NCBI RefSeq assembly: GCF_026711005.1
Contig: NZ_JAPPVJ010000011.1
Coordinates: forward strand, 1 to 64,000
Direction of reading: 5' to 3'
DNA length: 64,000 nt
Source of the DNA: Sphingobacterium sp. UT-1RO-CII-1
GTDB lineage: Bacteria; Bacteroidota; Bacteroidia; Sphingobacteriales; Sphingobacteriaceae
Shown here: piece by piece, positions 43,653-52,165 of the stretch
How positions within the stretch are numbered: position 1 is the stretch's first letter
Layout of the letters: every line of letters starts with the position of its first letter
Notes under the pieces: generated by a model
Databases searched by the model: none
Told to the model about the DNA's origin: nothing
Seen by the model: the letters and a program-made list of their open reading frames with translations, nothing else
Made by a program: the position numbers and the translations under genes

Positions 43653-44564
43653 CTACTTGACAGATCGATCTACGAAGCCAATAATATCATTTATATTCTG
43701 CGGCTCAAACCATATAGTATTACCATATTTTTTAAACCAAGTAATCTGTCTTTTTGCATATTTTCGTGAATTTTGTTTCACTTTGTCAATAGCTTCTTCT
43801 AAACTCAAAACACCATCTAAATAATCGAAAAATTCCGCATAGCCTACTGTCAATAAAGCAGGCTGCTTCCTATACTGGACAAGCCGTTTCACTTCTTCAA
43901 GTAGCCCCTGCTCCATCATGTGATCAACCCGCTTATTAATTCGGTCATAAAGTTGTGCCCTATCCATGTTAAGCCCAATTGTCAGGACCTTAAAAGGACG
44001 TTTGTCAACATTACTTTTTTGAAATGAAGACATAGGCATACCACTAACTTCAAAAACTTCTAACGCCCTAATTATACGCTGCGGATTACCAATATCTGTC
44101 TGTGTATAATAGACCGGATCAATCTCCTTCAACTTCTCTTGCAGAAATAATAAACCTTTCTGTTCATATAGTTTATTATAATGCTCCCGTATTGCAGCAG
44201 GGGCTTTTGGTAGATCGTCCAAACCTTCACACAACGCTCTGACAAACAGCCCAGAACCTCCCACCATTACGACTATTTCATTGCTAGAAAATAGTTTATC
44301 CAACAAAACTAATGCGTCCCGTTCAAAATCACCTGCAGAATATACTTCAGCAATACTATGAGAATCTATAAAATGATGTTTTGCTTCTGCTAATTCCTGT
44401 TCACTGGGTTTTGCTGTTCCAATGTTCATTTCTTTATAAAACTGACGCGAGTCTGCCGATATAATTTCTGTTTTATAATGTTTAGCTAAAGCAATAGCCA
44501 TAGCCGTTTTCCCCACAGCGGTAGGTCCGACCACAACAAGAAGTAATTTTTCTTTTTTTAGCAT
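43653..44564 (-). CDS. miaA: tRNA dimethylallyltransferase
   Basis: A 303-residue enzyme that adds dimethylallyl to A37 of tRNAs reading UNN codons. The P-loop is GPTAVGKT (13-20), followed by IISADSRQFYKEMNIGTAKP and KHHFIDSHS, and later NPQRIIRALEV, all hallmark MiaA motifs. Length is standard. It is cytoplasmic. A terminator-like hairpin ends just before its ATG (44574-44600), so its transcript must start very close to the gene or read through from upstream. Confidence 0.95.
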   Translation of the reverse strand: MLKKEKLLLVVVGPTAVGKTAMAIALAKHYKTEIISADSRQFYKEMNIGTAKPSEQELAEAKHHFIDSHSIAEVYSAGDFERDALVLLDKLFSSNEIVVMVGGSGLFVRALCEGLDDLPKAPAAIREHYNKLYEQKGLLFLQEKLKEIDPVYYTQTDIGNPQRIIRALEVFEVSGMPMSSFQKSNVDKRPFKVLTIGLNMDRAQLYDRINKRVDHMMEQGLLEEVKRLVQYRKQPALLTVGYAEFFDYLDGVLSLEEAIDKVKQNSRKYAKRQITWFKKYGNTIWFEPQNINDIIGFVDRSVK

Positions 44565-44566
44565 AG

Positions 44567-44600
44567 TAAAAAAATACCTTAAGCGCTATGCCTAAGGTAT
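44567..44600 (-). terminator. Minus-strand terminator or attenuator immediately before miaA
   Basis: ATACCTTA (44574-44581) pairs with TAAGGTAT (44593-44600). On the minus strand the hairpin is followed by seven T's and then the miaA ATG at 44564. It ends the pRiA4b-ORF3-like transcript. Confidence 0.7.
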
Positions 44601-44627
44601 GTATTTATTTTTCTTATTTAAATCTCC

Positions 44628-45209
44628 TTAATATTCATCAAAGCTTTGACTAGGCTGATCGCCTTCTTGGGTTTCTTCATCATCGAACATATCGAACTCA
44701 TCTTCTTCATCAACGCCATATTCCGTATCATCTTCAACTACTTCCTCCTCATCATCGTCTTCATCCAAGCCTTCTGTATTAAGAGGAAAGTTAGCCGCGG
44801 CAGCCTGCTTAGGAGCATCGCCTATTGCTCTAAAAATAGCAGGATACTCTTTCCCTTCTTCCTCTTTCAATATTTTAATGAGCTCCACATGAAATTCATA
44901 AGGACGATCGAAGTTATATATATAATAGAATTTTTGATGTGGATCATCAATAAACTTGCTTAATCGGATATCCTCCATTTTAAGCACAGCATTAGCTATT
45001 TTACGGTCAGTGGGTAAATACGCTATCTCAGTTCCTTTCTTCCATTGGTCATTGCTGACGTAGAAAGACGAAGACACGGCCGCTTGATAACCCGTCGATT
45101 TATGAATTGCTTCATGGAGTTCTAGAAAAGTGCCCTTGGAAGGCATATCTATCTCTCTGTACACGTCTTCATAATCTTCAAAAGTTACACGAAATCTGTA
45201 AATTGCCAT
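44628..45209 (-). CDS. pRiA4b ORF-3-like protein (IS1096 passenger TnpR family name) with acidic tail
   Basis: A 193-residue protein. The N-terminal ~135 residues match the plasmid pRiA4b ORF-3-like domain (YRFRVTFEDYEDVYREID, FLELHEAIHKSTGY, YNFDRPYEFHVEL). The C-terminal ~55 residues are strongly acidic (GLDEDDDEEEVVEDD, DEEDEFDMFDDEE). The family is often labelled 'IS1096 element passenger', but no transposase or inverted repeats are present here and the gene sits between the tRNA enzymes miaA and CCA transferase. Function is unknown. The acidic tail suggests binding to a basic partner such as a ribosomal or nucleic-acid-binding protein, which is a guess. Confidence 0.8.
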   Translation of the reverse strand: MAIYRFRVTFEDYEDVYREIDMPSKGTFLELHEAIHKSTGYQAAVSSSFYVSNDQWKKGTEIAYLPTDRKIANAVLKMEDIRLSKFIDDPHQKFYYIYNFDRPYEFHVELIKILKEEEGKEYPAIFRAIGDAPKQAAAANFPLNTEGLDEDDDEEEVVEDDTEYGVDEEDEFDMFDDEETQEGDQPSQSFDEY

Positions 45210-45239
45210 TATTACTTCTAAAATCTAATAGTTAACATT

Positions 45240-45260
45240 AGGCACTAAAAACCGTGCCTT
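45240..45260 (-). terminator. Hairpin between CCA transferase and pRiA4b-like genes
   Basis: AGGCAC (45240-45245) pairs with GTGCCT (45254-45259), 34 bases after the CCA transferase stop. The T-tract is poor on the minus strand. Confidence 0.4.
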
Positions 45261-45294
45261 TATTATATTGTCCGAAAAACACTATAGTTTTCAA

Positions 45295-46716
45295 TTACGA
45301 ATGTACAAGATTTTTCACCAACTTAAGACCAAGTTGTTGCCCTTTCTCTTTCACGTACGTTAATGCTTGTTCTCTTGTATTTGCAATTTCACCTTCTAAA
45401 ATTGCTTCACGCATGCTGTTCTTGATCGTGCCTATTATACGCCCTGGGCCAAGATCAAATAGTTGCATAATATCTTCGCCACTAACAGGAGGTTGCCAGT
45501 TGCGGATTTGATCCCGCTCTTCAACATCTTTAAGTTTTTGTTTTACCAGCTCGAAATTATCTCTATACTTTTTGCGCTTAAAATCATTTTTTGTTGTCAC
45601 ATCAGCATGACAAAGCAACATCAGGGCATCAATGTCATCCCCTGCTTCGAACAGTAACCTTCTGACTGCTGAATCAGTAATAATTGCCTGCGCAAGAACA
45701 ATAGGACGCAAATGAAGTTGAACAAGTTTTTGCACAAATTTCATTTTTTCATTCAATGGCAGCTTGAGGTCGGCAAATAATTTAGGAACCATTCTAGCAC
45801 CTTTATCTTCATGCCCATGAAATGTCCACCCTACCCTTTTATCAAAACGTTTCGTTGCAGGTTTTGCAATATCATGCATAATGGCGGCCCATCGCAGCCA
45901 AAGATCATCTGAAACAGTAGATACATTATCCAAAACCTCTAAAGTATGATAAAAATTATCTTTGTGTCCTTTGCCATCAATAATATCTACACCGGCTAAT
46001 TCATCCATAGCAGGGAAAATATATTTTAATAATCCTGTATCAAATAGATACTTAAACCCCAACGATGGCTTAGGTGAAAGTATTATTTTATTAAGCTCAT
46101 CAGTAATGCGTTCTTTGGAAATAATTTTTATCCTCTCTGCATTCTCTGCTATTGCTTTAACAGCCTGTATATCCACCTTGAAGTTCAGCTGCGTAGCAAA
46201 ACGTATAGCGCGCATCATTCGCAACGGATCATCTGAAAAAGTGATATTCGGATCAAGCGGCGTTCGTATTACCCGATTTTCTATATCCTTTAAGCCTGAA
46301 AATGGATCTACTAGTTGGCCATAACGGCTTTCATTCAAAGAGTAAGCCATGGCATTGATCGTAAAATCTCGACGATTTTGATCATCTTCTAATGTACCGT
46401 CCTCAACAATAGGATTACGCGAATTAGATCTGTAAGACTCTTTCCGGGCGCCAACAAATTCCACATTAATTTGGTCATATACCAACATTGCTGTTCCGAA
46501 ACTTTTATAAACAGTAACTTTTGTTCCTAACTGCTCCCCTAATTTCGTTGCGAAATCTACACCACTGCCTAAAACAACAACATCCACATCATTTTTAAAA
46601 GGACGTCCCATAATATGGTCACGAACATAGCCGCCAATTACGTAACAGTCTATTTGCTCTTTATCAGCTAATTCTTGGATTTTTTTAAAAATGGGATGTT
46701 GTAAATTCTCTTGCAT
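45295..46716 (-). CDS. CCA tRNA nucleotidyltransferase / poly(A)-polymerase family with HD domain
   Basis: A 473-residue class II nucleotidyltransferase from the ATG at 46716; the frame extends to 46785. The catalytic head is CYVIGGYVRDHIMGRPFKNDVDVVV (in two halves), with GGYVRD and the two Asp of DVD. NRRDFTINAMAY and DDPLRMMRAIRFA are the neck motifs that select CTP/ATP. A C-terminal HD domain has IMHDIAKP and FHGHEDKGA. The role is adding or repairing the 3' CCA of tRNAs. Bacteroidota genomes may carry a CCA enzyme or a poly(A) polymerase of this shape; CCA addition is the likelier. Confidence 0.9.
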   Translation of the reverse strand: MQENLQHPIFKKIQELADKEQIDCYVIGGYVRDHIMGRPFKNDVDVVVLGSGVDFATKLGEQLGTKVTVYKSFGTAMLVYDQINVEFVGARKESYRSNSRNPIVEDGTLEDDQNRRDFTINAMAYSLNESRYGQLVDPFSGLKDIENRVIRTPLDPNITFSDDPLRMMRAIRFATQLNFKVDIQAVKAIAENAERIKIISKERITDELNKIILSPKPSLGFKYLFDTGLLKYIFPAMDELAGVDIIDGKGHKDNFYHTLEVLDNVSTVSDDLWLRWAAIMHDIAKPATKRFDKRVGWTFHGHEDKGARMVPKLFADLKLPLNEKMKFVQKLVQLHLRPIVLAQAIITDSAVRRLLFEAGDDIDALMLLCHADVTTKNDFKRKKYRDNFELVKQKLKDVEERDQIRNWQPPVSGEDIMQLFDLGPGRIIGTIKNSMREAILEGEIANTREQALTYVKEKGQQLGLKLVKNLVHS

Positions 46717-46870
46717 GGTATTATTTTTAGGCGTACAGCCTATATCAATTTGCAAAAATAAAGATTTTTTAATAGATATTGGCATTATAGCCTGCTCATC
46801 TATTTAATAAAGCAGAACTATTTATCCTTACGAAAACAATTGATTATTTAAATTATTCAATCGTAAATAA

Positions 46871-47926
46871 CTAATCTCGATCCCTAGATAACCTTTTAAA
46901 CAACAACGGATTAGAAGACAACTCAGCTTGTTCTCTACGTCTCTTAACAATATGAACAGCAGTAAACAATGCTTCCATAAATGACGCTTCCGAGGCTAAA
47001 TTTTTTCCAGCGATGTCGAAACCTGTTCCATGATCGGGGGAGGTTCGCACAATAGGGAGACCGGCAGTAAAATTCACTCCCTTATGGGCAGCTATATGCT
47101 TAAAAGGGATAAGTCCCTGATCGTGATACATAGCTAGAACCCCATCAAACTTTAAGAAAGTATCCGTTGCAAAAAAGCCGTCAGCAGGGTATGGTCCAAA
47201 ACAAAACACTCCCTGCTCATTTGCTTTCTCTATAGCAGGGCGAATGATCTCCTCATCTTCTGTTCCGATTAGTCCGTTATCTCCTGCGTGGGGGTTTAAT
47301 CCAAGTACGGCTATTTTCGGTTTTTGTATCCAAAAATCAGACTTTAGACTAGCATTCATCAATTTAAGCTTCTGGATAATAGCATCTTCAGATATCGATT
47401 TGGCCACCTCACTAACTGGTATATGGCCAGTTACTACGCCTACTCGCAACTCATCGCTAATCATGAACATCAATACATCGGTAGCTCCTGTCTTAGCCTG
47501 TAAATATTCGGTATGTCCCGGAAAGTTGAAACCATCTTGCTGGATATTTAATTTATTGATAGGTGCCGTCACTAATGCATCTATCTTACCTGCATTTAAA
47601 TCTTCCATAGCTCTTTCTAATGATAAGAAAGCGTATTTACCACCTTCCTCGGTCTGTTCACCTAGGGTCAATTTGACATCTTCCTGCCAACAGTTTATAA
47701 TATTAGGACGTTTTGAGTTTGCTTGTTCCGGCGAGTTAATAACCTGAAAGCTAAAATCTTGAATACCTATAGCTTTTCGGTGGAATGAAGCAATTTTGGT
47801 ACTACCATATACAATGGGTGTAAAAAATTCCAGTATACGATTATCCATCAAAGATTTAATAATAATCTCTAAACCTATACCATTAACATCTCCAACAGTA
47901 ATACCAATTTTTAATTTTTCATCCAT
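46871..47926 (-). CDS. pdxA: 4-hydroxythreonine-4-phosphate dehydrogenase
   Basis: A 351-residue NAD-dependent enzyme of DXP-dependent pyridoxal phosphate synthesis. It starts with LKIGITVGDVNGIGLEI, and has FPGHTEYL, the metal-binding GLNPHAGDNGLIGTEDEEI and AMYHDQGLIPFK, and HGTGFDIAGK. All three metal-ligand regions (His in PGHTEYL, His in YHDQ, His in DHGTG) are intact. Length is normal. It is cytoplasmic. It is divergent from rsmA across a 275-base spacer, a common Bacteroidota neighbourhood. Confidence 0.95.
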   Translation of the reverse strand: MDEKLKIGITVGDVNGIGLEIIIKSLMDNRILEFFTPIVYGSTKIASFHRKAIGIQDFSFQVINSPEQANSKRPNIINCWQEDVKLTLGEQTEEGGKYAFLSLERAMEDLNAGKIDALVTAPINKLNIQQDGFNFPGHTEYLQAKTGATDVLMFMISDELRVGVVTGHIPVSEVAKSISEDAIIQKLKLMNASLKSDFWIQKPKIAVLGLNPHAGDNGLIGTEDEEIIRPAIEKANEQGVFCFGPYPADGFFATDTFLKFDGVLAMYHDQGLIPFKHIAAHKGVNFTAGLPIVRTSPDHGTGFDIAGKNLASEASFMEALFTAVHIVKRRREQAELSSNPLLFKRLSRDRD

Positions 47927-48091
47927 ATTAAAAAAGCTTTAGATCAAAAATACACATTTTAAGGTAATAATAAAGATTCAACAGAAACGAAACAGTTTTA
48001 CCTTACTGATGACCCGCACAATAAAATTGTTTTTTTAATAAGGATCTATCATTTACCAAAAAGACCTATTCACGAATATTTCACAAAAGAC

Positions 48092-48099
48092 TATCTTTG
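48092..48099 (+). promoter_or_regulatory. Bacteroidota -7 promoter element upstream of rsmA
   Basis: TATCTTTG fits TAnnTTTG and lies about 103 bases before the chosen rsmA start. No clear TTG at -33. Confidence 0.35.
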
Positions 48100-48201
48100 T
48101 ATAAACATTTTATAACGGGGTATTATAACGATCTCTAATTAACAGGCCTACGAGCAAGTTATTATAAAATGTTTATTTTAAACATCACTTCAAGCATCTC
48201 T

Positions 48202-48981
48202 ATGAGTACTGTACGCGCTAAAAAACACCTTGGTCAACATTTTTTAAATGACAAAAATGCTGCACAAAAAATAGTCGAAGCATTAGAACCTACCCTGGGT
48301 TTTAAGCAAGTATTAGAAGTAGGCCCTGGTATGGGAGTACTTACAGATTTTTTAATTGAGAAGTCTGATTATGAAACTTGGATGATTGATGTAGACGAAG
48401 AGTCTGTAGAATATCTGGCGGACAAGTACCCCGAATTGGGCGACCGTCTTATTCATGGAGATTTCTTAGCACTGGACTTTTCAGCTCATTTTAAAGATAA
48501 AATGGCGGTAATAGGAAACTTTCCATACAATATTTCGTCACAGATCTTATTTAAGATCCTTGAAGAACGGCAGCGGGTTGTACAAATGGTGGGTATGTTT
48601 CAAAAAGAAGTCGCGGAGCGCTGTGTGGCCAAGCCGGGAAGTAAAGAGTATGGTATATTGAGCGTTTTCTTACAAGCTTATTACAATTTGGAGTATCTAT
48701 TTACAGTGAAAGCTGGTGCTTTTACTCCGCCGCCTAAAGTCTTATCAGGAGTTATCCGGATGACCCGCAACGATCGGGTGTCTTTAGATTGTGACGAGAA
48801 ACTTTTTTGGCGCATAGTAAAGGCAGCTTTCAACCAACGTAGAAAAACATTACGCAATGCATTGTCATCTGTTGTACCTAAAGACAAAATGAGCGACAAT
48901 GCACTTTATGAACTCCGGGCAGAGCGGCTTTCAGTTCATGATTTTGAGGCATTAACACAGGAAATAAAAACAGCCCTATAG
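48202..48981 (+). CDS. rsmA: 16S rRNA (adenine(1518)-N(6)/adenine(1519)-N(6))-dimethyltransferase RsmA
   Basis: A 259-residue KsgA/RsmA enzyme from the ATG at 48202; an in-frame ATG at 48169 would add 11 residues. It dimethylates two adjacent adenines in the loop of helix 45 of 16S rRNA. GQHFLND (11-17), the SAM motif EVGPGMG (39-45) and the catalytic NFPY (106-109) are all present. The C-terminal FTPPPKVLSGVIRM and FNQRRKTLRNAL are family-typical. It starts a plus-strand run with the FAD monooxygenase and the hydroxyacid dehydrogenase. Confidence 0.95.
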   Translation: MSTVRAKKHLGQHFLNDKNAAQKIVEALEPTLGFKQVLEVGPGMGVLTDFLIEKSDYETWMIDVDEESVEYLADKYPELGDRLIHGDFLALDFSAHFKDKMAVIGNFPYNISSQILFKILEERQRVVQMVGMFQKEVAERCVAKPGSKEYGILSVFLQAYYNLEYLFTVKAGAFTPPPKVLSGVIRMTRNDRVSLDCDEKLFWRIVKAAFNQRRKTLRNALSSVVPKDKMSDNALYELRAERLSVHDFEALTQEIKTAL

Positions 48982-49000
48982 GTATCAATTATATTGTAAG

Positions 49001-50179
49001 ATGAATTTTAAAAGCACGCATACAAATATAGAAATCGCTATTATTGGTGGCGGAGTAGCTGGGTTATGTACAGCAATAGCTTTGAAAGACATCGGAATAC
49101 GAGTTACTGTCTACGAGCGCGTCAATCAATTAAAAGGTTTGGGCGCTGGCTTTGGTTTAGCTGCAAACGCTATGCAGGCCTTAGCGTATTTGGGACTACG
49201 AGAAGGGGTTGAAAAAATTGGCCATTTTCTGGATTCTTATAATATTTTAGATCATCAAGGTCGGATTTTGTTATCTCCAGATACTAGCCTACTTAGTGAT
49301 AGGTATCAGGAAGATAATTTTGCTATACACCGGGCTGATTTGCATCGATTTTTAATAGATCAGCTTCCTAAGGAATGTATAATATTAGGTAAAGAGGCCA
49401 TAAAAATCAGTGAAAAAGAAGAAAAAACGATAATACACTTTGCTGACGGTACCTCTGCAAATGTAGATGCAGTCATAGTGGCGGACGGTGTCCATTCAAA
49501 AATAAGGCGGCAAATTATTCCGACAGCTAGCACTCGTTATTCCGGTTATACGTGTTGGCGAGGCGTGATAAGTAATTCGACTGTTAAATTAAAGAGCTCT
49601 AGTGAAACTTGGGGGCCTGCAGGCCGCTTTGGAATGACGCCGTTAGTAAATGGCCGTATTTATTGGTATGCTTGTATCAATGCCCCGGAGAAGTCTCCTT
49701 TATACAAAACATATAAAACAGCAGATTTGCTGCGTGTTTTTAAAAACTACCATGCCCCGATCCCCAAAATCATCGGAGAGACAGATGACGAGCAGTTGCT
49801 ATGGAATGACATTGTAGATATTGCACCTCTTAAGAAATTAGCCTATAATAAGATTCTCTTCATAGGCGATGCCGGGCATGCTACTACACCAAACATGGGT
49901 CAGGGTGCCTGCCAGGCTATTGAAGATGCGGTAGTTTTGCAGGATGAATTAAAAAAGAGCAAAAACATAGTTCAATCTTTTCAGCAATTTGAACAAAGAC
50001 GATTAAAACGCACACGCTACATTACGAACACATCCTGGCAAATAGGCAAAGTAGCGCAATGGGACAGTATATTCATGATTGGTTTCCGCAATACAATCAT
50101 GAGATTATTACCCGATAGCATTAAGCAAATTCAATTAAGAAAGTTATTAAATGAAGACTTCATGTCTACCCATAAATAA
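49001..50179 (+). CDS. FAD-dependent monooxygenase
   Basis: A 392-residue group A flavin monooxygenase (PHBH fold). The FAD-binding GGGVAGL (16-22) is followed by GAGFGLAANAMQAL; VADGVHSKIR carries the DG motif; and GDAGHATTPNMGQGACQAIEDA carries the GD motif (in full length it is a 22-residue stretch split here around MGQ). These enzymes hydroxylate aromatic or polyketide-like substrates with NAD(P)H and O2. Related sequences include urate and 3-hydroxybenzoate hydroxylases, but the substrate is not predictable. It starts 19 bases after rsmA. Confidence 0.88.
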   Translation: MNFKSTHTNIEIAIIGGGVAGLCTAIALKDIGIRVTVYERVNQLKGLGAGFGLAANAMQALAYLGLREGVEKIGHFLDSYNILDHQGRILLSPDTSLLSDRYQEDNFAIHRADLHRFLIDQLPKECIILGKEAIKISEKEEKTIIHFADGTSANVDAVIVADGVHSKIRRQIIPTASTRYSGYTCWRGVISNSTVKLKSSSETWGPAGRFGMTPLVNGRIYWYACINAPEKSPLYKTYKTADLLRVFKNYHAPIPKIIGETDDEQLLWNDIVDIAPLKKLAYNKILFIGDAGHATTPNMGQGACQAIEDAVVLQDELKKSKNIVQSFQQFEQRRLKRTRYITNTSWQIGKVAQWDSIFMIGFRNTIMRLLPDSIKQIQLRKLLNEDFMSTHK

Positions 50180-50197
50180 CTTATAACTCTATGATAA

Positions 50198-51127
50198 ATG
50201 AATACCAGAATTTTAATCGTTGACGATATCCATGAAGTATTGCTCAAAGAGCTTAAAAACAAAAAAATTGCTTTTGATTACCATCCTGATTTTTCAAGAC
50301 AGGATGCAGAAAAAGTCATTGCCCAATATACAGGTCTAATCATTCGCTCTAAATTCAACGTCGATCAAGCTTTTATAGATTTCGCTCCCAACCTCTCTTT
50401 TATAGCACGTGCGGGGGCAGGAATGGATAATATAGACGAACAATACGCCTTAAAAAATAATATTGCACTAATCGCTGCCAATGAAGGAAATTGTGATGCC
50501 GTTGCTGAGCATATGATAGGTATGCTGTTAAATTTAATGAACAACATGAACCGTAGTCACCACGAAATTGCCAATGGAAAATGGCTCCGTGAAGCAAATC
50601 GGGGATATGAACTGAAAGGTCGTACCGTCGCTTTAATTGGTTATGGACATAACGGTCAAGCAATGGCAAAAAAACTGTCTGGTTTTGATGTGAAAGTTAT
50701 TGCTTATGACAAATATAAAACAGGATTCTCTGACAGTTATGCACAGGAGGTTTCTATGGAAGAAGTTGTGAAACATGCTGATGTATTAAGTTTTCATATT
50801 CCTTTAACCCGAGAAACAACAAAAATGGTAGATGAGGAGTATTTATTTCATTTCCGGAAACCTATTTTTATCCTAATGGGTGCACGAGGCGGCATTGTTG
50901 ATATCCCCGCAGTTTTACACTACCTCGATAATAAGCGTATTCTTGGGGCTGCTTTTGATGTCCTACCCGTTGAAAAATTCCCAGCACTGTACGATCAGGA
51001 GTGGTATAAAGATTTAATTGAGCGAGAGAATGTACTATTAAGTCCGCATGTAGCTGGCTGGACCTTTGAAAGTTATTATAAACTATCTGCGGTCTTGGCT
51101 AGAAAAATAATAAAACTACTTACATAA
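50198..51127 (+). CDS. D-2-hydroxyacid dehydrogenase (phosphoglycerate-dehydrogenase-like)
   Basis: A 309-residue NAD-dependent D-2-hydroxyacid dehydrogenase. ARAGAGMDNIDEQYA begins the conserved core, the dinucleotide motif is ALIGYGHNGQ, and the catalytic set is present: Arg in MGARGGIVD, Glu in DVLPVEKFP (the usual position has DVLE) and His in LSPHVAGW. There is no ACT or allosteric domain, so it is the short form. It may be serine-pathway SerA or a broader 2-ketoacid reductase. Its 3' end overlaps the convergent UbiA-like gene by 12 bases. Confidence 0.88.
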   Translation: MNTRILIVDDIHEVLLKELKNKKIAFDYHPDFSRQDAEKVIAQYTGLIIRSKFNVDQAFIDFAPNLSFIARAGAGMDNIDEQYALKNNIALIAANEGNCDAVAEHMIGMLLNLMNNMNRSHHEIANGKWLREANRGYELKGRTVALIGYGHNGQAMAKKLSGFDVKVIAYDKYKTGFSDSYAQEVSMEEVVKHADVLSFHIPLTRETTKMVDEEYLFHFRKPIFILMGARGGIVDIPAVLHYLDNKRILGAAFDVLPVEKFPALYDQEWYKDLIERENVLLSPHVAGWTFESYYKLSAVLARKIIKLLT

Positions 51128-51991
51128 GACAGTACTTAGTACAACTAATATGAACTGTATTATTATTGCAACATCTAAAAGATAAACATCGTGATAGTGT
51201 TTTCGGGGTCTAAATAAATAAAAGTAAAACAATAATACGATCAAAAGATTTGTCAGTAATACTCCCCATTTAACGGCCAAAGGAAAGTCAATAAAAAGCA
51301 CACCAACACTATGTATCAACAATAAACAATAACATAATTTCTGGGCTCGAATTCTACCCAGTTTATTGGGCAAAGTCTGTAAACCATAATAATTATCTTG
51401 CTTAATATCTCTTATATCAAACGGAAGGGTACAGATGATGATGAACAGAAATTTTAATAGAGCAAAGCCATATAAAAACTTTACTTCTATAAGCTGATCT
51501 CTTACATATAGATCTATAACGGGGAGCAATACCGCACTTAATGTCCAAATAAGTGCAATATGAAAAATTTTAACAAGAGGGAATTGCCTCAACCCTACCT
51601 TACGTCCCTTGTAAGGAACAATAGGTATTACATAAGCTAACGATAGAATACCTAATACGATTAGAAACAACAAATTATAAATATGCAGTTGAAAGATCGC
51701 ATACAAAAATAAACAGGTTGCACCTGCTGTATTAAACCAGAACAACCACATATGAGAAAAAACCCATCGGGTTCTGGGAAAAGGTGATGATAGCGGAACC
51801 TTAGGCTTTGCCAGGTAAAAACTCAAGTTATACAGTAGTAAGGTTGATGCTCCCTCAGCCGCCAATATATAGTAGTTTGTGGATGCTGAAAAAATAATAT
51901 AAGTTAATGCACACTGTGCTGCTGCAGCAAATGCTATTAAAATATTTGTATAGATTAGAAAATAGTATGTTTTTTTTATGAGATCCATCAT
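51116..51991 (-). CDS. UbiA-like prenyltransferase family membrane protein
   Basis: A 291-residue protein with eight or nine membrane helices. PFDIRDIKQDNYYGLQTLP matches the second aspartate motif (DxxxD) of UbiA enzymes, which bind a prenyl diphosphate through Mg2+ and join it to an aromatic or other acceptor. The first motif (NDxxDxxxD) is not seen where expected; the region after helix 2 reads LSFYLAKPKVP. It may therefore be catalytically altered or have diverged. Two ATGs are adjacent (51991, 51988). It is convergent and overlapping with the hydroxyacid dehydrogenase gene. Confidence 0.75.
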   Translation of the reverse strand: MMDLIKKTYYFLIYTNILIAFAAAAQCALTYIIFSASTNYYILAAEGASTLLLYNLSFYLAKPKVPLSSPFPRTRWVFSHMWLFWFNTAGATCLFLYAIFQLHIYNLLFLIVLGILSLAYVIPIVPYKGRKVGLRQFPLVKIFHIALIWTLSAVLLPVIDLYVRDQLIEVKFLYGFALLKFLFIIICTLPFDIRDIKQDNYYGLQTLPNKLGRIRAQKLCYCLLLIHSVGVLFIDFPLAVKWGVLLTNLLIVLLFYFYLFRPRKHYHDVYLLDVAIIIQFILVVLSTVLCK

Positions 51992-52061
51992 AATAAAAGT
52001 AAGAAATTGCTTATTTGTTTATAGAGCTATGTTTATTTTTCTACTTTTAAAATTGATAATA

Positions 52062-52151
52062 ATGGCAAAAAAAACTAAATTAGCCTTATCATATTCAAAA
52101 AAGACAAACCTAGATAAATACCTGTCTGTTTTGAATAAATATTTAAAATAA
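52062..52151 (+). CDS. Possible 29-residue lysine-rich leader peptide upstream of acs
   Basis: An ATG at 52062 opens 29 codons to TAA at 52149-52151, 14 bases before the acetyl-CoA synthetase start. The peptide begins MAKKTKLALSYSKK and has 8 lysines. No family is recognised. It could be a leader peptide or chance. Confidence 0.25.
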   Translation: MAKKTKLALSYSKKTNLDKYLSVLNKYLK

Positions 52152-52165
52152 ATTTTACCGTAAGT

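Noticed and set aside
44628..45209. Possible insertion-sequence remnant implied by the 'IS1096 passenger' family name
   Set aside because: There is no transposase, terminal inverted repeat or target duplication; the gene has a normal place among tRNA genes.
52080..52089. Third copy of TTAGCCTTAT as a fucose operator near acs
   Set aside because: It is single, not paired, and sits in AT-rich sequence where a 10-mer match can occur by chance.
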